A stretch of DNA of 64,000 nt from Piezodorus guildinii (GCA_023052935.1 CM041297.1:90890021-90954020), one strand, 5' to 3'. Counted from the first letter of the stretch, positions 23,011 through 34,838 are shown. Made by a program: numbers and translations. The notes: generated by a model not told the origin, from the letters alone.

Positions 23011-24315
23011 AATGCAGTATGACTATGAACCTGACGAAAGTAAAAGTTATGGCAATGACAAACTAAAATAATGAAAGTAACAATGATACTAAGATGATAA
23101 TTAATATGAAATTAAAATTTAGAGAATTCAGAAATAAGTAGATTTAATATTATATATGACCTATAACCGTACCATCAGTGACCTATATCAAGCATAATCT
23201 GAGGAAAATCCGAAAAACATCAATTGGTAGTATGGAGTGGGGTGATGTAAAAACCCTAACGGTTTACACTCTATTCCATAAATATAAGTACTACAGCTAC
23301 AGCTTGCCTTAACAGATTTTATAGACAAAAAAAAATCATTATATACGCAATATTATGTAAAATTTTAAAATTCTGTAATAGGCTTTCTCTGTAAAATTCA
23401 AAAATACTTTTTTTTTTTTTAATTTGCTAACCGAACATGCATGGGATCTGAGGTATACCAATAAGTTATATAAATGAAAAGTAAAATATCCAGTTAATAA
23501 ATATTATATGAAAAAATCATAATATAATCATCTGTGTGAATCATTTCTTTGAACATGGTGGTTACTTTACCCAAAGTTTTCAAATATATTTGGCATTAAA
23601 AAGTAGGAATTTATTAATTCTACTTCAAAATATATTTGATGTATGCAGCTCTCTTAAACTTATAGCAAACAGTATTTGGGATCAGCTTTAGGAAACAACC
23701 AAGGAGACAAAAAAAAAACAACAACACTAAACCCTGGAATTATTCATACAAGAATAGCAGAAGAGAAGAAGTTGCAAAATTAAGAATTGGCCCCACCCGA
23801 CTGACTTCCTTAGAGAAAAGTCGTGACCGAAAAAATGTGATTAAGGCATGTAATATGCAACTGACAATTCATTCCAAAGCGTAATACTGTAAAGTATTAC
23901 AGGAATATTTGTACCTAAATCAACCACGACTTTCTTTGATCTCCAAAATATTTCAAATTAAATGAATTCTTATAATAGCACTAATACTCATTGCCCAAGA
24001 TTGTGGCAGATTGTATTATTTCTAAATTAAAAAAAAAAAAAAAATTCAAATCGTCTATTGTAATAGAAAGGAATAAACCTTAAGTGGTGGTTGTACATGT
24101 TAATTTCTACTGTTATATTATTTTATCTTGATTAAATTTTACATAAATATTCTGTTGTTTATTTTTCATCTTTTCAAGTTTATTTGAAATTTTTAAAATT
24201 CATTACTAGATAACGTAAGTGTGTCCTCGGCTGCGCCAACCAAATTCTTTAAATGTAGTTGAGATATAAGATAAAATCTTTTTAAAAAATATATCAAAAG
24301 CCTTCATTCATAAGG
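23011..24315. other. AT-rich DNA, no gene
   Basis: AT-rich with homopolymer A/T tracts (for example 24029-24045). No coding signal or known repeat. Confidence 0.5.
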
Positions 24316-24327
24316 AATATATATTTT

Positions 24328-24911
24328 TATTTTTTTTATTTATTGGAATTTACAACTGTATACAGGAATACAACTAGTAAATTAGATGAAATATATAAAG
24401 GCATGAAACACATGTAGAGAAGCTTCCCAATGGAAGCACTCTAAAAATGTTCTAAACTAGAAGATCTCGGGGCCATCTCCTTTTCAGACGCCTCGGAGGA
24501 TTGTCAGGAATTGAAGAGGAAGAAAGGTTTGAAACTAGAGGATTAGGGTGGGAATGGAGTTTGCCATGAAAGGAATGGTATCTAGATCGGGCCAAATCAG
24601 CGACATACGGAACATTAAGATCTTTATGGATTAGTGTATTCGTGACAAAGTAAGGAGCATTGAGGATTTTACGAAGGAGTTTGGATTGTAGGGATTGGAT
24701 ACGGGAAGAATTCGATGGTTTAGTAGAGCCCCAAAGCTCTACTCCGTAAGTCCATATCGGCCTTATGATAGTCATGTAGATGAGTCTTTTGTAGTTAAGT
24801 GGAAGATTAGAACGTTTGTCTAGTAAGTGTTGAAGTAGTCGAAAACGTCGAGCAGTTTCTTGTCGTTTAAGTCTTGTATGAGGGTTCCAAGTGAGACATT
24901 TGTCAAGGTGC
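24328..24911 (-). mobile_element. 5'-truncated Jockey-like LINE insertion (family A)
   Basis: The minus strand encodes the last part of a Jockey-type reverse transcriptase without interruption (24452 to 24911): HLDKCLTWNPH, RRFRLLQHLLDKRS, IIRPIWTYGVELWGSTKPSN, SLQSKLLRKILNAPYFVTN, HKDLNVPYVADLARSRY and the terminal PPRRLKRRWPRDLL. The catalytic domain is absent: homology begins exactly at the edge of a 12-bp direct repeat, AATATATATTTT (24316-24327 and 24912-24923), the likely target-site duplication. The 3' UTR ends in an A/T-rich tail at 24328-24345. It is a dead-on-arrival insertion made by target-primed reverse transcription that stopped early. The related relics at 0.2, 47.7, 48.4 and 57.8 kb are more decayed. 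Confidence 0.8.
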
Positions 24912-24923
24912 AATATATATTTT

Positions 24924-25260
24924 AGGTATAAATATATACTTCGTATATTTACAAGTTTAATAATGTTGCGTAGCGAATTTCCAGAAACCTGGTCCAAATT
25001 TTCATCACGAGTACCACCGCTGAGAACAGGAGGTGAATCCCAAAGTGGAACTTAATGAGGGTTCTCCTTTCATAATCACGTAACCTACACACCCCTTGTG
25101 TTGTGGTGTGCTGGCTACGCCTACAGACACACACACACACACACACACACACACAACACAAACATATATATACAAAAATATATATACAAACATATAAATA
25201 TATAAATATATATATTTTTTTTATGTTCTTGACATGTGCCACAGTACTAGGTTATAAGAG
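24924..25260. repeat. Spacer with (CA)n and (TA)n microsatellites
   Basis: A (CA)n tract at about 25127-25157 and AT-rich repeats at about 25160-25215. A minus-strand open frame reading poly-Cys-Val is simply the translated microsatellite. The less repetitive part (about 24970-25120) is unassigned. Confidence 0.7.
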
Positions 25261-26640
25261 CAATAGTGTTCTTTTGTGACATTTACAATAAAATAAGGAA
25301 AAGATATGGAACAATAAATAGAATAATACAATTAGTGCAGATTAAACAATAGAATACCTTAATAAAACAATTAAAACGAATTCTAAAGAATGAATATAGA
25401 AGAAACATATAATTAATCATTTTTTTTTTTTTTTTTTTACAGGTATGTGGACATATTGCTTGAACAGTTAGAATTCTGTAAGTATGGCTATTTAAACTAC
25501 TATAACAATATTTTAAGATCTGATAGGCCATTTCGCTCATTCATTAAATATAATATTGCACCTCCATCCCGGAATAAATCTATAAAAAAAATAAATAAGA
25601 TTGAGAGAAAAAGCGTTTGACTATTTACTGCTATAAATGTTACCAATTATTTTCATTTTTTCTTACTTTTCTTTTTTAGGTTATTTTTTTAACATCCCTG
25701 AGGAGTGAACGAAACTCGTTCCTCTTTACTCTAAATCAACTTTTAATCTAACTATAAACTTAATTGAATTTTACAGAATTATTAGCTATCGCATTATTAT
25801 TCATTGTGTGGGTTTTAAAAATATTTTTTTTATGCTTCTGAATTGAAACATCTAAATAGGGTAACATTTTTTAAACAATTTTAAATAGATAATTTGTTTT
25901 AAATGACTAGATGTAAAAAGAATAAGACGATATTCTTCACACATATTATATTTCCAAAAGATACTAAATTCGTTCTGGGAAATTTTACATAATCGCGTTT
26001 TTGAAAGACTTGAGTTTTCATTGGATAAAATAAAATAAAATATTTAGTTAAAAAAAATGACGATAACACAAGCATATCAAAAAATTGATTTCGTAAAAAA
26101 TTTCCTTTAGTACATTTTGTAAATTTACGTCTCAATTCATAATTTCTAATTTTTTTTTTAACGAATCTAATTTTAAAAAAAAGGGAAATATTGGCTTAAA
26201 TGCTTATCTAATATGATGTATTCAATTATAATGACTTTTTATTTTACGAAAAATCACCCTGATATACAGAGGTTATCTGTTGAATATAATAATGAACATT
26301 ATTTAACATAAATATTTATTAGAATTGTTTAAAAAAAATAAGAGCACTCAATAGACTGCTGACCTAATGTACACAATACATTTCTGTTATCATATACTTC
26401 ATCTGATTTTCTAAAAAATGTAAAAGCATGGATATAGCATATAGAAGATAAGAAATTCCGCCTAATGACAACAATAATTTCATCAACGATAATTTTCCGC
26501 CTAATAAACGTGCTATAAATTTATCATTTTGAAACACCATTTTATCAAAAGCTCAATAACGTAGTTGTATTTTTATAAATTCAGTCAAGTTGTCCCGTAA
26601 CTACCATTGCATTAATTATGATGCACAAAAGGGATGTATA
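25261..26640. other. AT-rich DNA, no gene
   Basis: Nothing recognisable. Contains a poly-T run at about 25420-25438. The open frames 25283-25540 and 25899-26135 (minus) are hydrophobic, low-complexity and probably spurious. Confidence 0.5.
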
Positions 26641-27259
26641 TCATTGGAGTCAGTTATAGAATTATAAGAGAATGGTAAACAGTGAGACCTGAGGGACCCT
26701 ATGTTTAAATCCTTTGCACGAGTTGTTTCCTGGAAGCATACCTTATTTAAGTGGGACCAAAGGCAGCCGAGAAGCTGATGGGGGTTTGACATCAAAGGCT
26801 GTCCACCATCTAATTATTCCACAGGCAACAATGTTTGATATTAATATGTTGTTCAACTTCTCCGTAGGTAGAACATCCTTGACATCAAATCTTCACAGTA
26901 TGGTTTCAGGTGGCAGTCGTTTGTCAGTGATAAAGTTTTGATTATATGATTTATCAATTAGATAAGGCAAATTTTATTGAATTCATAATTTTTGGTGCTT
27001 CTGAAAGTCTTGGTAGTTCTGTGAAGTATAGCCAATGGAAACGATTGGTGTATTTTTTAAATAAATATTAACAAATATCCTGTTAACCATGAGAACGTAA
27101 TATCAAGATTAAAGCGTGCTTGTCAACTCCTTTGCCGGTTTGGAGGAGGGGCTATTGACGTACCATGTAATGGATTATTGACGTACAAACAGTTTTGATG
27201 TAATGGATTATAGTTACTTTTCCTTTTTGAAATATACTTCCAAACTAATGCAGCTTTCA
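26641..27259. other. Unassigned less AT-rich patch and spacer
   Basis: A less AT-rich stretch at about 26670-26940 contains a 75-codon open frame with no known domain. It could be an old SINE or conserved DNA. At about 27150-27225 a short direct repeat, ttgacgtac..tgtaatggatta, is visible. Confidence 0.3.
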
Positions 27260-27356
27260 TTTTTACTTCCACTTACTAATATATGAAATATATAGTAAGG
27301 GAAAGTATTAGGATCGAGAAAATTTTCGAATTCGAGTTTACACCGGAAATACACGT

Positions 27357-27372
27357 TTTAGGGTCTCTAAAT
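27357..27372. repeat. Target-site duplication, left copy
   Basis: TTTAGGGTCTCTAAAT, repeated exactly at 28292-28307. It brackets the Jockey family B element. Confidence 0.85.
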
Positions 27373-28291
27373 TTTTTTTTTTTCACTTAATATTTTATTT
27401 ACACCTGTAAAAAAAAATTACAATCAGCAAATGTGCTAAAATCTAAGTAAACATGGCGTGGTTAGGCATGAGGGAGACAGCACCCAGTGGTGCATCCTCC
27501 TGACATTAAGCAGAACTATATTTTTAGGTCAGGAGATCCCTCATCCAACTCCTTTTCAGCCTACGCCGAGTTATGGATGGTATGTCGGTTGTAGCCATGT
27601 TTTGCACAAGTTTGTTTATGTGTCCATTTAGTTTGTCGTGAAATCGTTTGTAAGTCGATCGAATGTGGTTTGTTGTAGTAGGAATACGTAAGTCATTATG
27701 AAGGGTATCGTTTGAAACATATAGTGGTGAGTTCGTTGCCAGTCTTAAAAATTGCGATTGAAATGTTTCTATTTTTCGTATGTGTGTCTTTTTAGCAGGT
27801 CCGTATATTTGGCAAGCGTAAGTCCATATTGGTTTTAATAAATAAGTGTATACGTTAAGTTTCTGTCTGATAGGTAATTTAGAATGTCTATGAAGTATCG
27901 AATACAATAGTCTCAGTCGAAAATTTAGAGTTTTACGTTTAGTCTTGACGTGTGGGCCCCATGTCAACCTTTTGTCAAAAATAAGTCCTAAGTACGTTAC
28001 TGTGTTTGATTGTGGTATCTGGTGATTGTCTATGTAAACTGGAGGGCAGGTTCCATGTCTAAGTGTAAATGTAACATGTAGTGATTTGTCGTGGTTAATC
28101 TTTAATTTCCATTTCCTACACCAGTTTTGCACATTGTCTAAGTGATGTTGTAAAGTCATACTGGCCTGTGTAGGGTCTGTGTTTTTAGTAATAATTGCAG
28201 TGTCGTCGGCATAAGTCGCAGTTAGGATGTTTTCGTTTGTCGGTAAGTCATATGTGTATATTAAGTACAGAAGTGGGGCCAGGATAGAACC
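27373..28291 (-). mobile_element. 5'-truncated Jockey-like LINE insertion (family B)
   Basis: An element of about 919 bases on the minus strand with a T-rich edge at 27373-27382 (the poly-A tail of the sense strand), an unbroken partial ORF and a 16-bp target-site duplication. The intact frame, clean tail and perfect duplication suggest a comparatively recent insertion. Confidence 0.85.
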
Positions 28292-28312
28292 TTTAGGGTC
28301 TCTAAATGACAA
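27524..28312 (-). CDS. Partial Jockey-type reverse transcriptase, open frame
   Basis: 262 codons. Residues 8-16 (GSILAPLLY) are the motif before the catalytic core, normally QGS. TYADDTAII (residues 33-41) holds the catalytic YADD aspartates, then KLKINHDKS (about 69-77), YLGLIFDKRLTW (about 108-119), the thumb block KPIWTYACQIYGPAK and the terminal RRRLKRSWMRDLL. The N-terminal half of the reverse transcriptase and all of the endonuclease are missing, so it cannot be active alone. The start codon and first seven residues come from host sequence: the ATG at 28310-28312 lies just outside the right duplication, and element sequence begins at residue 8. Any expression as a protein is doubtful. 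Confidence 0.8.
   Translation of the reverse strand: MSFRDPKGSILAPLLYLIYTYDLPTNENILTATYADDTAIITKNTDPTQASMTLQHHLDNVQNWCRKWKLKINHDKSLHVTFTLRHGTCPPVYIDNHQIPQSNTVTYLGLIFDKRLTWGPHVKTKRKTLNFRLRLLYSILHRHSKLPIRQKLNVYTYLLKPIWTYACQIYGPAKKTHIRKIETFQSQFLRLATNSPLYVSNDTLHNDLRIPTTTNHIRSTYKRFHDKLNGHINKLVQNMATTDIPSITRRRLKRSWMRDLLT
28292..28307. repeat. Target-site duplication, right copy
   Basis: Exact match to 27357-27372. Confidence 0.85.
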
Positions 28313-28326
28313 ACGCTTATGTGCGG

Positions 28327-28327
<1 letters not shown>

Positions 28328-28369
<42 letters not shown>

Positions 28370-28395
28370 TGTGTGTGTGTGTGTGTGTAGTGTGT

Positions 28396-28448
<53 letters not shown>

Positions 28449-28465
28449 TGTTTGTGTGTGTTGAG
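28328..28465. repeat. (GT)n microsatellite within family X
   Basis: A long GT tract with a few interruptions. It sits where other family X copies have a shorter CTGTGTGTG run (for example 41150-41174), so it grew from an internal seed of the repeat. Confidence 0.95.
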
Positions 28466-29010
28466 TCTTACGCAAAACTAATAGCCGTACAAAACTGAAA
28501 TTTCATATATAAGACCACTATAAGCCTGAAATGTTTCAGCAGCTTTTTCATCAAAATCAGTTAACCAGAAGAGCTACTTTATACCATGCATTTTTCACCT
28601 TTCTACGATTTTCTCAATTCTCTAACGATTTTTATAAATGTAAAATTTAATGCGCTTTAATTAAAAATTAAAACGCGGTTTCATTCTGATTGAAACAGTC
28701 TGTCAGGACTTAAGTGCCGATATTTTAAATTTTCTTCCTCTTAAGTACCTTTAATTTTGTAGATTTCAAAAAATTAGGCACATCAACTTATTGACATTGA
28801 TAAATATGCAAGTGGAAGGAATTTGATAAACAAATAAACAAGAAAAGTGCAAAATTGTTTTTAAATTTTATTTTAGATGTATAATATAGTGTTGGAAAGC
28901 TATAGCTAATTTTTATCGCTTAATGTATTTAAAAATTCTTAAATTGGTTTTAACAACGGAGGTAAGAGAAAATTGTGTGTTGCGCGCACGAGATTTTTTA
29001 AAATGACGAA

Positions 29011-30164
29011 CTAAATCAATTAATATCCATTTTTAGATTAAGATATCGTTTCTTATGTAACATAATGGCCACGATTTTTTGAGGGAAAACGTTGAGAAAA
29101 AGATAAGATATGCATAGATCCGTATAATGTGATTTGTATTCGGTATGAGCTCTATACAAGATGAGACTTATATCCAGGAGATACCTTCTCAGGCTGAAGC
29201 AGCTAAATTAGTTTGGTGAAATTGGATGGTGTTGAGGAGATCACAATGGTAATGCAATCAACAGGATCAGCATCAAAAGTATAAATATGGAATATGAATT
29301 CAAGATGTTTTAAAATAAAAGTTAAGTAAAAAAAAATTGAACATTTTTTTAGGTAATAGTCTCAACTGGTGTATGCATTACAGTCTCATAGTAAAAAAGA
29401 CAAAATCGCCTTTTAATTTTTTTATCCTGTTGGTAGAGTTTTCATTTTGTTGAGGATTGGGCTTGCTGGGCTGTATATCAATTTCTTTAAGTGGGCATTT
29501 ATTAAAAACAACTAATTATAATGTAAATTATTAAAAGAATTTTTGGTTATTTTAAACAAATATTATGAAATTATTAAAAGGTATCTCACAAAAAATAATG
29601 CTATATTATTAATCATTATATAAAAACTCTAAAATTATATGTACCTGGTTTGGAAAAAATCCCTTTTTGTCATTATTAGTCACTAACTCCGTCATTTTAA
29701 ATTAAAAAAAAAATTAATTGAAATCGTCAGCAGGTTAAAAACAAAGGCAAGAAACTGCTCTAAATCTTTGTCTCAACTGGATTGGGGCTTGACCGATTTA
29801 ATAACATGTATGATTCTGTTATTAAATAATATGATCCACCATTATCTTTTATCTTTTTAATTTTTTAATATATAGCAATTGTGGTAACTTTAATATTTCT
29901 TTACTTTTTGAAAGTTTAATTATAAAATTATAAAGAAGTATAATAATTTTTTTAAAAATTTATTTAGTAATTGTTTATAAGATAATCCAACATTACCAAG
30001 AATATAACGAGGATTATTGTTATCTTCATTTTTTTTTTTGCTAAGATATTAATTAGATTTTTAATATCAATTACTAGTATTAAAGAGTATACTTTTGTTG
30101 AATAAAATAACTTTCTATTCTTTATTTATTATATTTTTATTTATGTTTACATCAATAAATCTTT
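29011..30164. other. AT-rich DNA with a small less AT-rich patch
   Basis: A patch at about 29080-29290 is less AT-rich but carries no recognisable frame or repeat. The rest is featureless. Confidence 0.45.
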
Positions 30165-30167
30165 AAT

Positions 30168-30200
30168 TACGTTTCGAGGTATTTCATGCCTTATCTTCAG
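30168..30200 (-). ncRNA. Hammerhead-ribozyme-like motif
   Basis: On the minus strand there is an exact CTGAAGA (fits CUGANGA; plus-strand 30194-30200), a stem II of at least AGG/CCT, then C-GAAAC (30171-30175) followed by GTA, an allowed NUH triplet. The order and spacing are those of a minimal type I hammerhead of the kind found in PLEs and related retroelements. Stem I pairing is not obvious by eye. No PLE ORF is adjacent, so this would be a solo terminal fragment. Confidence 0.45.
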
Positions 30201-30855
30201 ATTAACCAATTAAAATGAAAAGCAATTTAATATCATAATCATATAAAAATTGTCCATATTGCACAAATATAGGTGATTTATATCATACCCACTTAACTTA
30301 TATACCTCACTCATATAATAATAATTTCGTCATTTGTTGGTAAACATTTTTTTCTTTCACTATCACATTTCTTGACTTGTTTTACATTTGCGCTATTATG
30401 TACATGCATGTATGTAGTAGAATGATTGATTTTTTTGTGGTAATAACCTGAAATAAAGTTAGAGAACATAACATAGACAGAAATTCATATTATTTTTTAC
30501 TAAATTATTTTTAAAAAGACACATTTATTTATAGCTTGCTAATTTAATATATCTTATATCTATATTTGTTTTTAAAATATGTATTTAAAATTCGTATTCA
30601 ATCGAAATATATGGAATTCTTATACTTCTTCGACATTTCTCGATATAAATTTTTTTTTTCCTCTTCCTTTATTTATTTTTCAAACACAAACATACAAAAT
30701 AATATATGTCCTACATAAAACATTAACAAATACTTGTTTATGTTTGCCCGAGGGTATTTTAAGGTGAATAAAACATTAAAAATGCCCTGAATGTGCCTAA
30801 AAGCATGTATAAACAGTTTAAATATCGAACTTTAAAAGAGGAACCTAGAATCTAA
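30201..30855. other. AT-rich DNA
   Basis: No gene. The open frame 30579-30767 plus has no domain that I recognise. Confidence 0.5.
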
Positions 30856-30856
30856 C

Positions 30857-31140
30857 CTAACCTGTATCTCTACAACCTATGAAAGATCTTGAGTTCATTA
30901 CATTTAGAGATTTGTATTGGTTGTATTGGCCAACCTCGTACAAGGAGGTAATTTTTGGATGCCCATTTCCTAGATGTTGGGTGTACCTCAGGGGTGTCCC
31001 TTCCCCATAGTCGCCCAACTGCTGTAATAAAATAATAAACAAATTCTGCCTCAGCCGGAGTTCGAACCTGAAGTACATTGATTAGTTATTTAGTTATCTA
31101 TCCACTAGACCACTCCGCTCAGGAATTTATTGGGACCTAC
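30857..31140 (-). mobile_element. tRNA-derived SINE
   Basis: On the minus strand the head starts near 31125 with GAGCGGAGTGGTCTAGTGG. It contains box A TGGTCTAGTGG (31102-31112) and a box-B-like GGTTCGAACTCC (31057-31068, one base longer than consensus). The body runs left through a GC-richer segment (tatggggaagggacacccct) to about 30857. The 73-codon open frame across it is a by-product. Box A is better preserved here than in the other SINEs of the window. The left (3') end is not clearly defined. Confidence 0.6.
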
Positions 31141-32009
31141 TGGGGTAGGTGGAGTAAAAAAAAAAAAAAGAAGGAAAATAACTGGTGTGCAACAACCTGA
31201 TTTCAATAAGTATTCAATATATGAGTATGTTATCAGAATAATGGAAAGGAAAAGTGGTTTGTTATTTTTATCTCAACTATTTTCTGCAATAATATGTTAT
31301 TTATTTACAATCAATATTTTGGAAAAATCGTAATTTACAATTAGCCAATATGTTACGTTCAGAATGGTTAATTCATCGTATCTCTAGACCACCTCAAAAG
31401 TCGTACGGATTGGTAGTGGATTTCAGTGTTTGGGCCGATAGGTTTATATTGTAAGTTCATCTTTCCAAAAAAAAATATAATATTCTGTAGAAGTAACCCA
31501 AACTGTGAGAATGTCCAAGTCATTGTGGAGTAGTTCGTTTAGAACATAAGATGTTGCATCCGCGTGCAATAATATAAAACTCTTTTTCAATATATATAAT
31601 TAAGGTTTATCAGTGTTTAGTCATTTAATTTTTATTTTCAATATAGTTTAAAACTTAATCAGTTTAAATTCATTCACTTAATTTTACTTTTATGTAACAG
31701 TACAGTCTGTCATCCTCCTCCATTTTTACCAGCCCACAACTCAGTCTTATGATCTACATGTAATATTCAGTTCAAAACCACAAGAACCTTGAATTACCGT
31801 GACAAATACTGTTCTGAAATAGTTTAAGCTAGTTCTTTATGTATCAAAACTTAAATAGCTTCAGCAAGACTGCAAAAAATCGTTCATGAATGGGATCGAC
31901 TAGCTTGGACCTCGTTGGTTAGTGATTCTAAGATGAAGCCACTACTGTTTGATTTCTGTCTTTTTTTTTTTTATTCTTGAGTCAATGAAGACGCTTTAGT
32001 AGGATTGTT
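31141..32009. other. AT-rich DNA
   Basis: Contains a poly-A run at about 31157-31169 and less AT-rich stretches around 31360-31440 and 31880-31950. No gene or known repeat recognised. Confidence 0.45.
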
Positions 32010-32230
32010 GGCCTAAGTAGTTGTTATTTTTGAGATTGCTGCGGAGCGGTCGTAGTATTAGCAAGTTGCAGGGAGAGCCTTAAAGGTCGACCCGCTAACC
32101 CTCTCAGCGGATGATCAAAGAGCTGCCAGCCCTTGTTTCTGCTCAATTAGTCGGCCTCTAGCAAACTGCCTAACGGCATCTTCTCGTCCGCTAACATCTA
32201 CCAATTCCAACGTTTCTTACTCCGTAGGAA
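32010..32230. other. GC-richer gene-free island 9
   Basis: GC-richer, no coding signal, with an ATTAGTCGGCC segment. Candidate conserved non-coding element. Confidence 0.35.
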
Positions 32231-32560
32231 AAACTTTGAGATTTCTTTTGAATATAATATTCTGTTTGTTGAAAAAGTTTAAAAGAGAAAAAATAATGAA
32301 AATCCCTGAAATAACTTCCATCTTACTGAGAGGAGCTTTTTAGTTAGTTGTACAATTTTAAAGTAGTCCTTTTATATAATGAATTGAGGGAAATACGCTG
32401 TTTTAAATTTTAAGCTTAAAGGAAAAGTCTTCCCAATATCTCGCATAACACTTCTATAAGCAAATTAAGGTTCATCAAGACGGGTCTAGATATATTGATT
32501 AGTATACTGTGCGTATGTTAAACCTAATGGGTTCGGGAAAATTTGCTTAATTGCAAAAAT
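32231..32560. other. AT-rich DNA
   Basis: Nothing recognised. Confidence 0.5.
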
Positions 32561-32564
32561 ATAA

Positions 32565-33356
32565 AAATCTGGTGCGGGAAATACACGACTTTTACTCACA
32601 TTGGTTGTTAAAATCAATTAAATAACTAATAAAGGGAGTTCAAAAAGGTTTAAATAATATTTAGTTTCGTTGGAAACACATGTTTTGTTATCTACAACAA
32701 TCAGTTTACCTGCTTTTCACAACTCTTTATTACATTTTATAACTTCGTGTATAAGATATTTTTTTTTCAAAAATCTTGAGCTTTCCAACGGTATATTATA
32801 CATCTATAATACTGTTATAAGTGCAGAAACACAACAATTATATAAAAAAATATATTTGCTCTTTCCTTTCTTTCTTTTCTTCGATAGTTGTATATCGAAT
32901 TAGTTCAAGTTATATAGTTAGACATTATTTATTAATACTAACGACATGAAATGATTTTTTTTTTTAAATACTTTAGAGGAAGAAAATTGAAACTATCAGC
33001 ATTCAAGCCCTGTCAGACTATTACAATCGAAATGAGATCTATATCACATTAAGCCTATTAAATTTTACATTGATGTAGCGATTAAATCAAAATCATTGAA
33101 GCCACTTTTTAGAAAATCGGTAAAAAGGTGCAAAATGCATAGTATGAAGTGACTCTTCTGCTTGACTGATTTTGAAGGAAAAGTTTCTGTAACATCTTAA
33201 TCATATAAATTTCAGTTTTATACTACTTATTGTTTTTGCGTTAGACTTACCACATACACACATACACAAATACCTTTTTGTGGGACTTCGTTATTTGGAA
33301 TTCGAAAATTTTAACGATCGTAATACTTTCCCGTACTATATATTTCACACACACAG

Positions 33357-33387
<31 letters not shown>

Positions 33388-33390
33388 GTG
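32565..33390 (-). repeat. Repeat family X, copy e (minus orientation)
   Basis: The landmarks appear in reverse: tctggtgcgggaaatacacg (about 32568), gagctttccaacggtatatt (about 32778), tttttgtgggacttcgttat (about 33274) and gaaaattttaacgatcgtaa (about 33304), ending in a (CA)n/(TA)n tract (33348-33388). Confidence 0.65.
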
Positions 33391-34084
33391 AATGTATAAA
33401 CATGTTTCTTTCTATTATGGTAGTTACATGCATTTACTTTTCAGCTTTAAATTTATAAATATTCTCGTAAATGTGAAAAATTAAAATTATGGTTTTGATA
33501 AAATCTTGTGAATAAGTTGATTTTGATATGTTTTTCGTGAATATATTAAAAACTAGCTTGTTTATAGTAAACATTGTGATAACCAAATGCTTAAGAACTT
33601 GAATATTTTGAAATAATTTTAATGATTCTGTACAATTTTGTTAGTCTCAGTTATAATCTTGAGCACTGACTGCATTTTCATGAAAGTTGGGACCATTTTT
33701 ACTGATAGTGGATAATCCACAAAATTTATTTCCGATATGTCTCTTTAATAATTTATTTTAGTGAAAAATCTTGAATTATTATTATAAAAACTCTGAAGTA
33801 CTTTTTACTATGTTTATTACAATGTTTGACAATAAGCACAAACCTGACCACAACAAAGATGTAGTGTAAAGTGTTCAGTTAACTACTCCAGAAGTCTATT
33901 TCTAATTCAACAGTTGAGCAATGTGATTAGGCCGAGAATACGCTCAAATTTGTATTATTATTTTTGTTTGAAATCGTTACTAGTAGCAATGCTTTTGATG
34001 GTACAAATTAAATCTTATTATTAAGAAGAACATTAAAATTACAAACTATTTCATCTCTGCAAACTCTATAGATCAGGAATCACT
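33391..34084. other. AT-rich DNA
   Basis: Nothing recognised. Confidence 0.5.
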
Positions 34085-34375
34085 ATTTGCTTCAACATAG
34101 AAGTACTGCTACTGGGATAGGTGCTGAGGAAAATCAGAGGCGGTTTGTTCAAAGCGGACACACACAGCCAGTCTCCTTACAGCCGACATTTTTCACAGAC
34201 ATTGCCATTTTCCAGGCACGTACCGTTCCGACAATTCCATTTTCCTCCAAGGTTTTCGCCGCCCTGTCTAATATGATTATTTATTTGTTAGTATTCCCGG
34301 GTTGTTGTGAAACAGCAAGGAAAGGAGATTGTTGCAACGAATTAACAATTATCTGACCTTAAATTAGTTAACGCC
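34085..34375. other. GC-richer gene-free island 10
   Basis: GC-richer block with an 89-codon plus-strand open frame showing no known domain. Candidate conserved non-coding DNA. Confidence 0.35.
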
Positions 34376-34838
34376 AGCCTAGAAGATATATTTATCGTAT
34401 TATTACTTTAAGAAGTCGAATTGCTTATAGCCATCGCTAAAAGTTGTATAAAAATGAAACGCCTTTAAAAATAAATACATATGTATAAGTTAATTAGATC
34501 ATAATAAATGTTCTTTATTAAACTTGTAAATATTCATTAATTGTTAAGATTAATTTATTGTTGATTAGTTTTGTTCACTAACAGGGTTTGAATATAACTT
34601 AGCGTCCAGCATACTGCAGTTCGTGTATTAAAAAAATAATAGGAAAGACATATGAGAGCTTGTATGTTTATTCATTTATGTTCTAATAGTTTAACAATTT
34701 TTGTTGGTAATATGGTCCTTAACTACTTTAAAAAAAGTAAAACTGAATGATTTGTCTGTAATTTTATTCTACTGGGATCGAGAAGAATTTGTTTTCTAAA
34801 TTTACTTACATGCATTACATTTTAACGATTCGATTCGA
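34376..34838. other. AT-rich DNA
   Basis: Nothing recognised. Confidence 0.5.

Larger units (their letters stand above)
27260..29010 (+). repeat. Repeat family X, copy d, interrupted by a Jockey insertion
   Basis: The left part (27260-27372) has gggaaagtattaggatcgag and ccggaaatacacgttttagg. The right part (28292-29010) resumes with tttagggtctctaaatgaca, a (GT)n tract (28328-28450), then the usual middle blocks (tgcgctttaattaaaaatta at about 28651) and the end motif ttgtgtgttgcgcgcacgag (about 28974). The interruption is a Jockey element with a perfect 16-bp duplication, so this copy predates that insertion. Confidence 0.7.

Noticed and set aside
25005..25242. Cysteine-valine-rich small proteins.
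   Set aside because: They are direct translations of the (CA)n microsatellite.
26641..26830. Another tRNA-derived SINE.
   Set aside because: No convincing box A/box B pair at the right spacing.
28227..28481. 84-codon plus-strand cysteine/valine-rich frame.
   Set aside because: It is the translated (GT)n tract and the antisense strand of the Jockey ORF.
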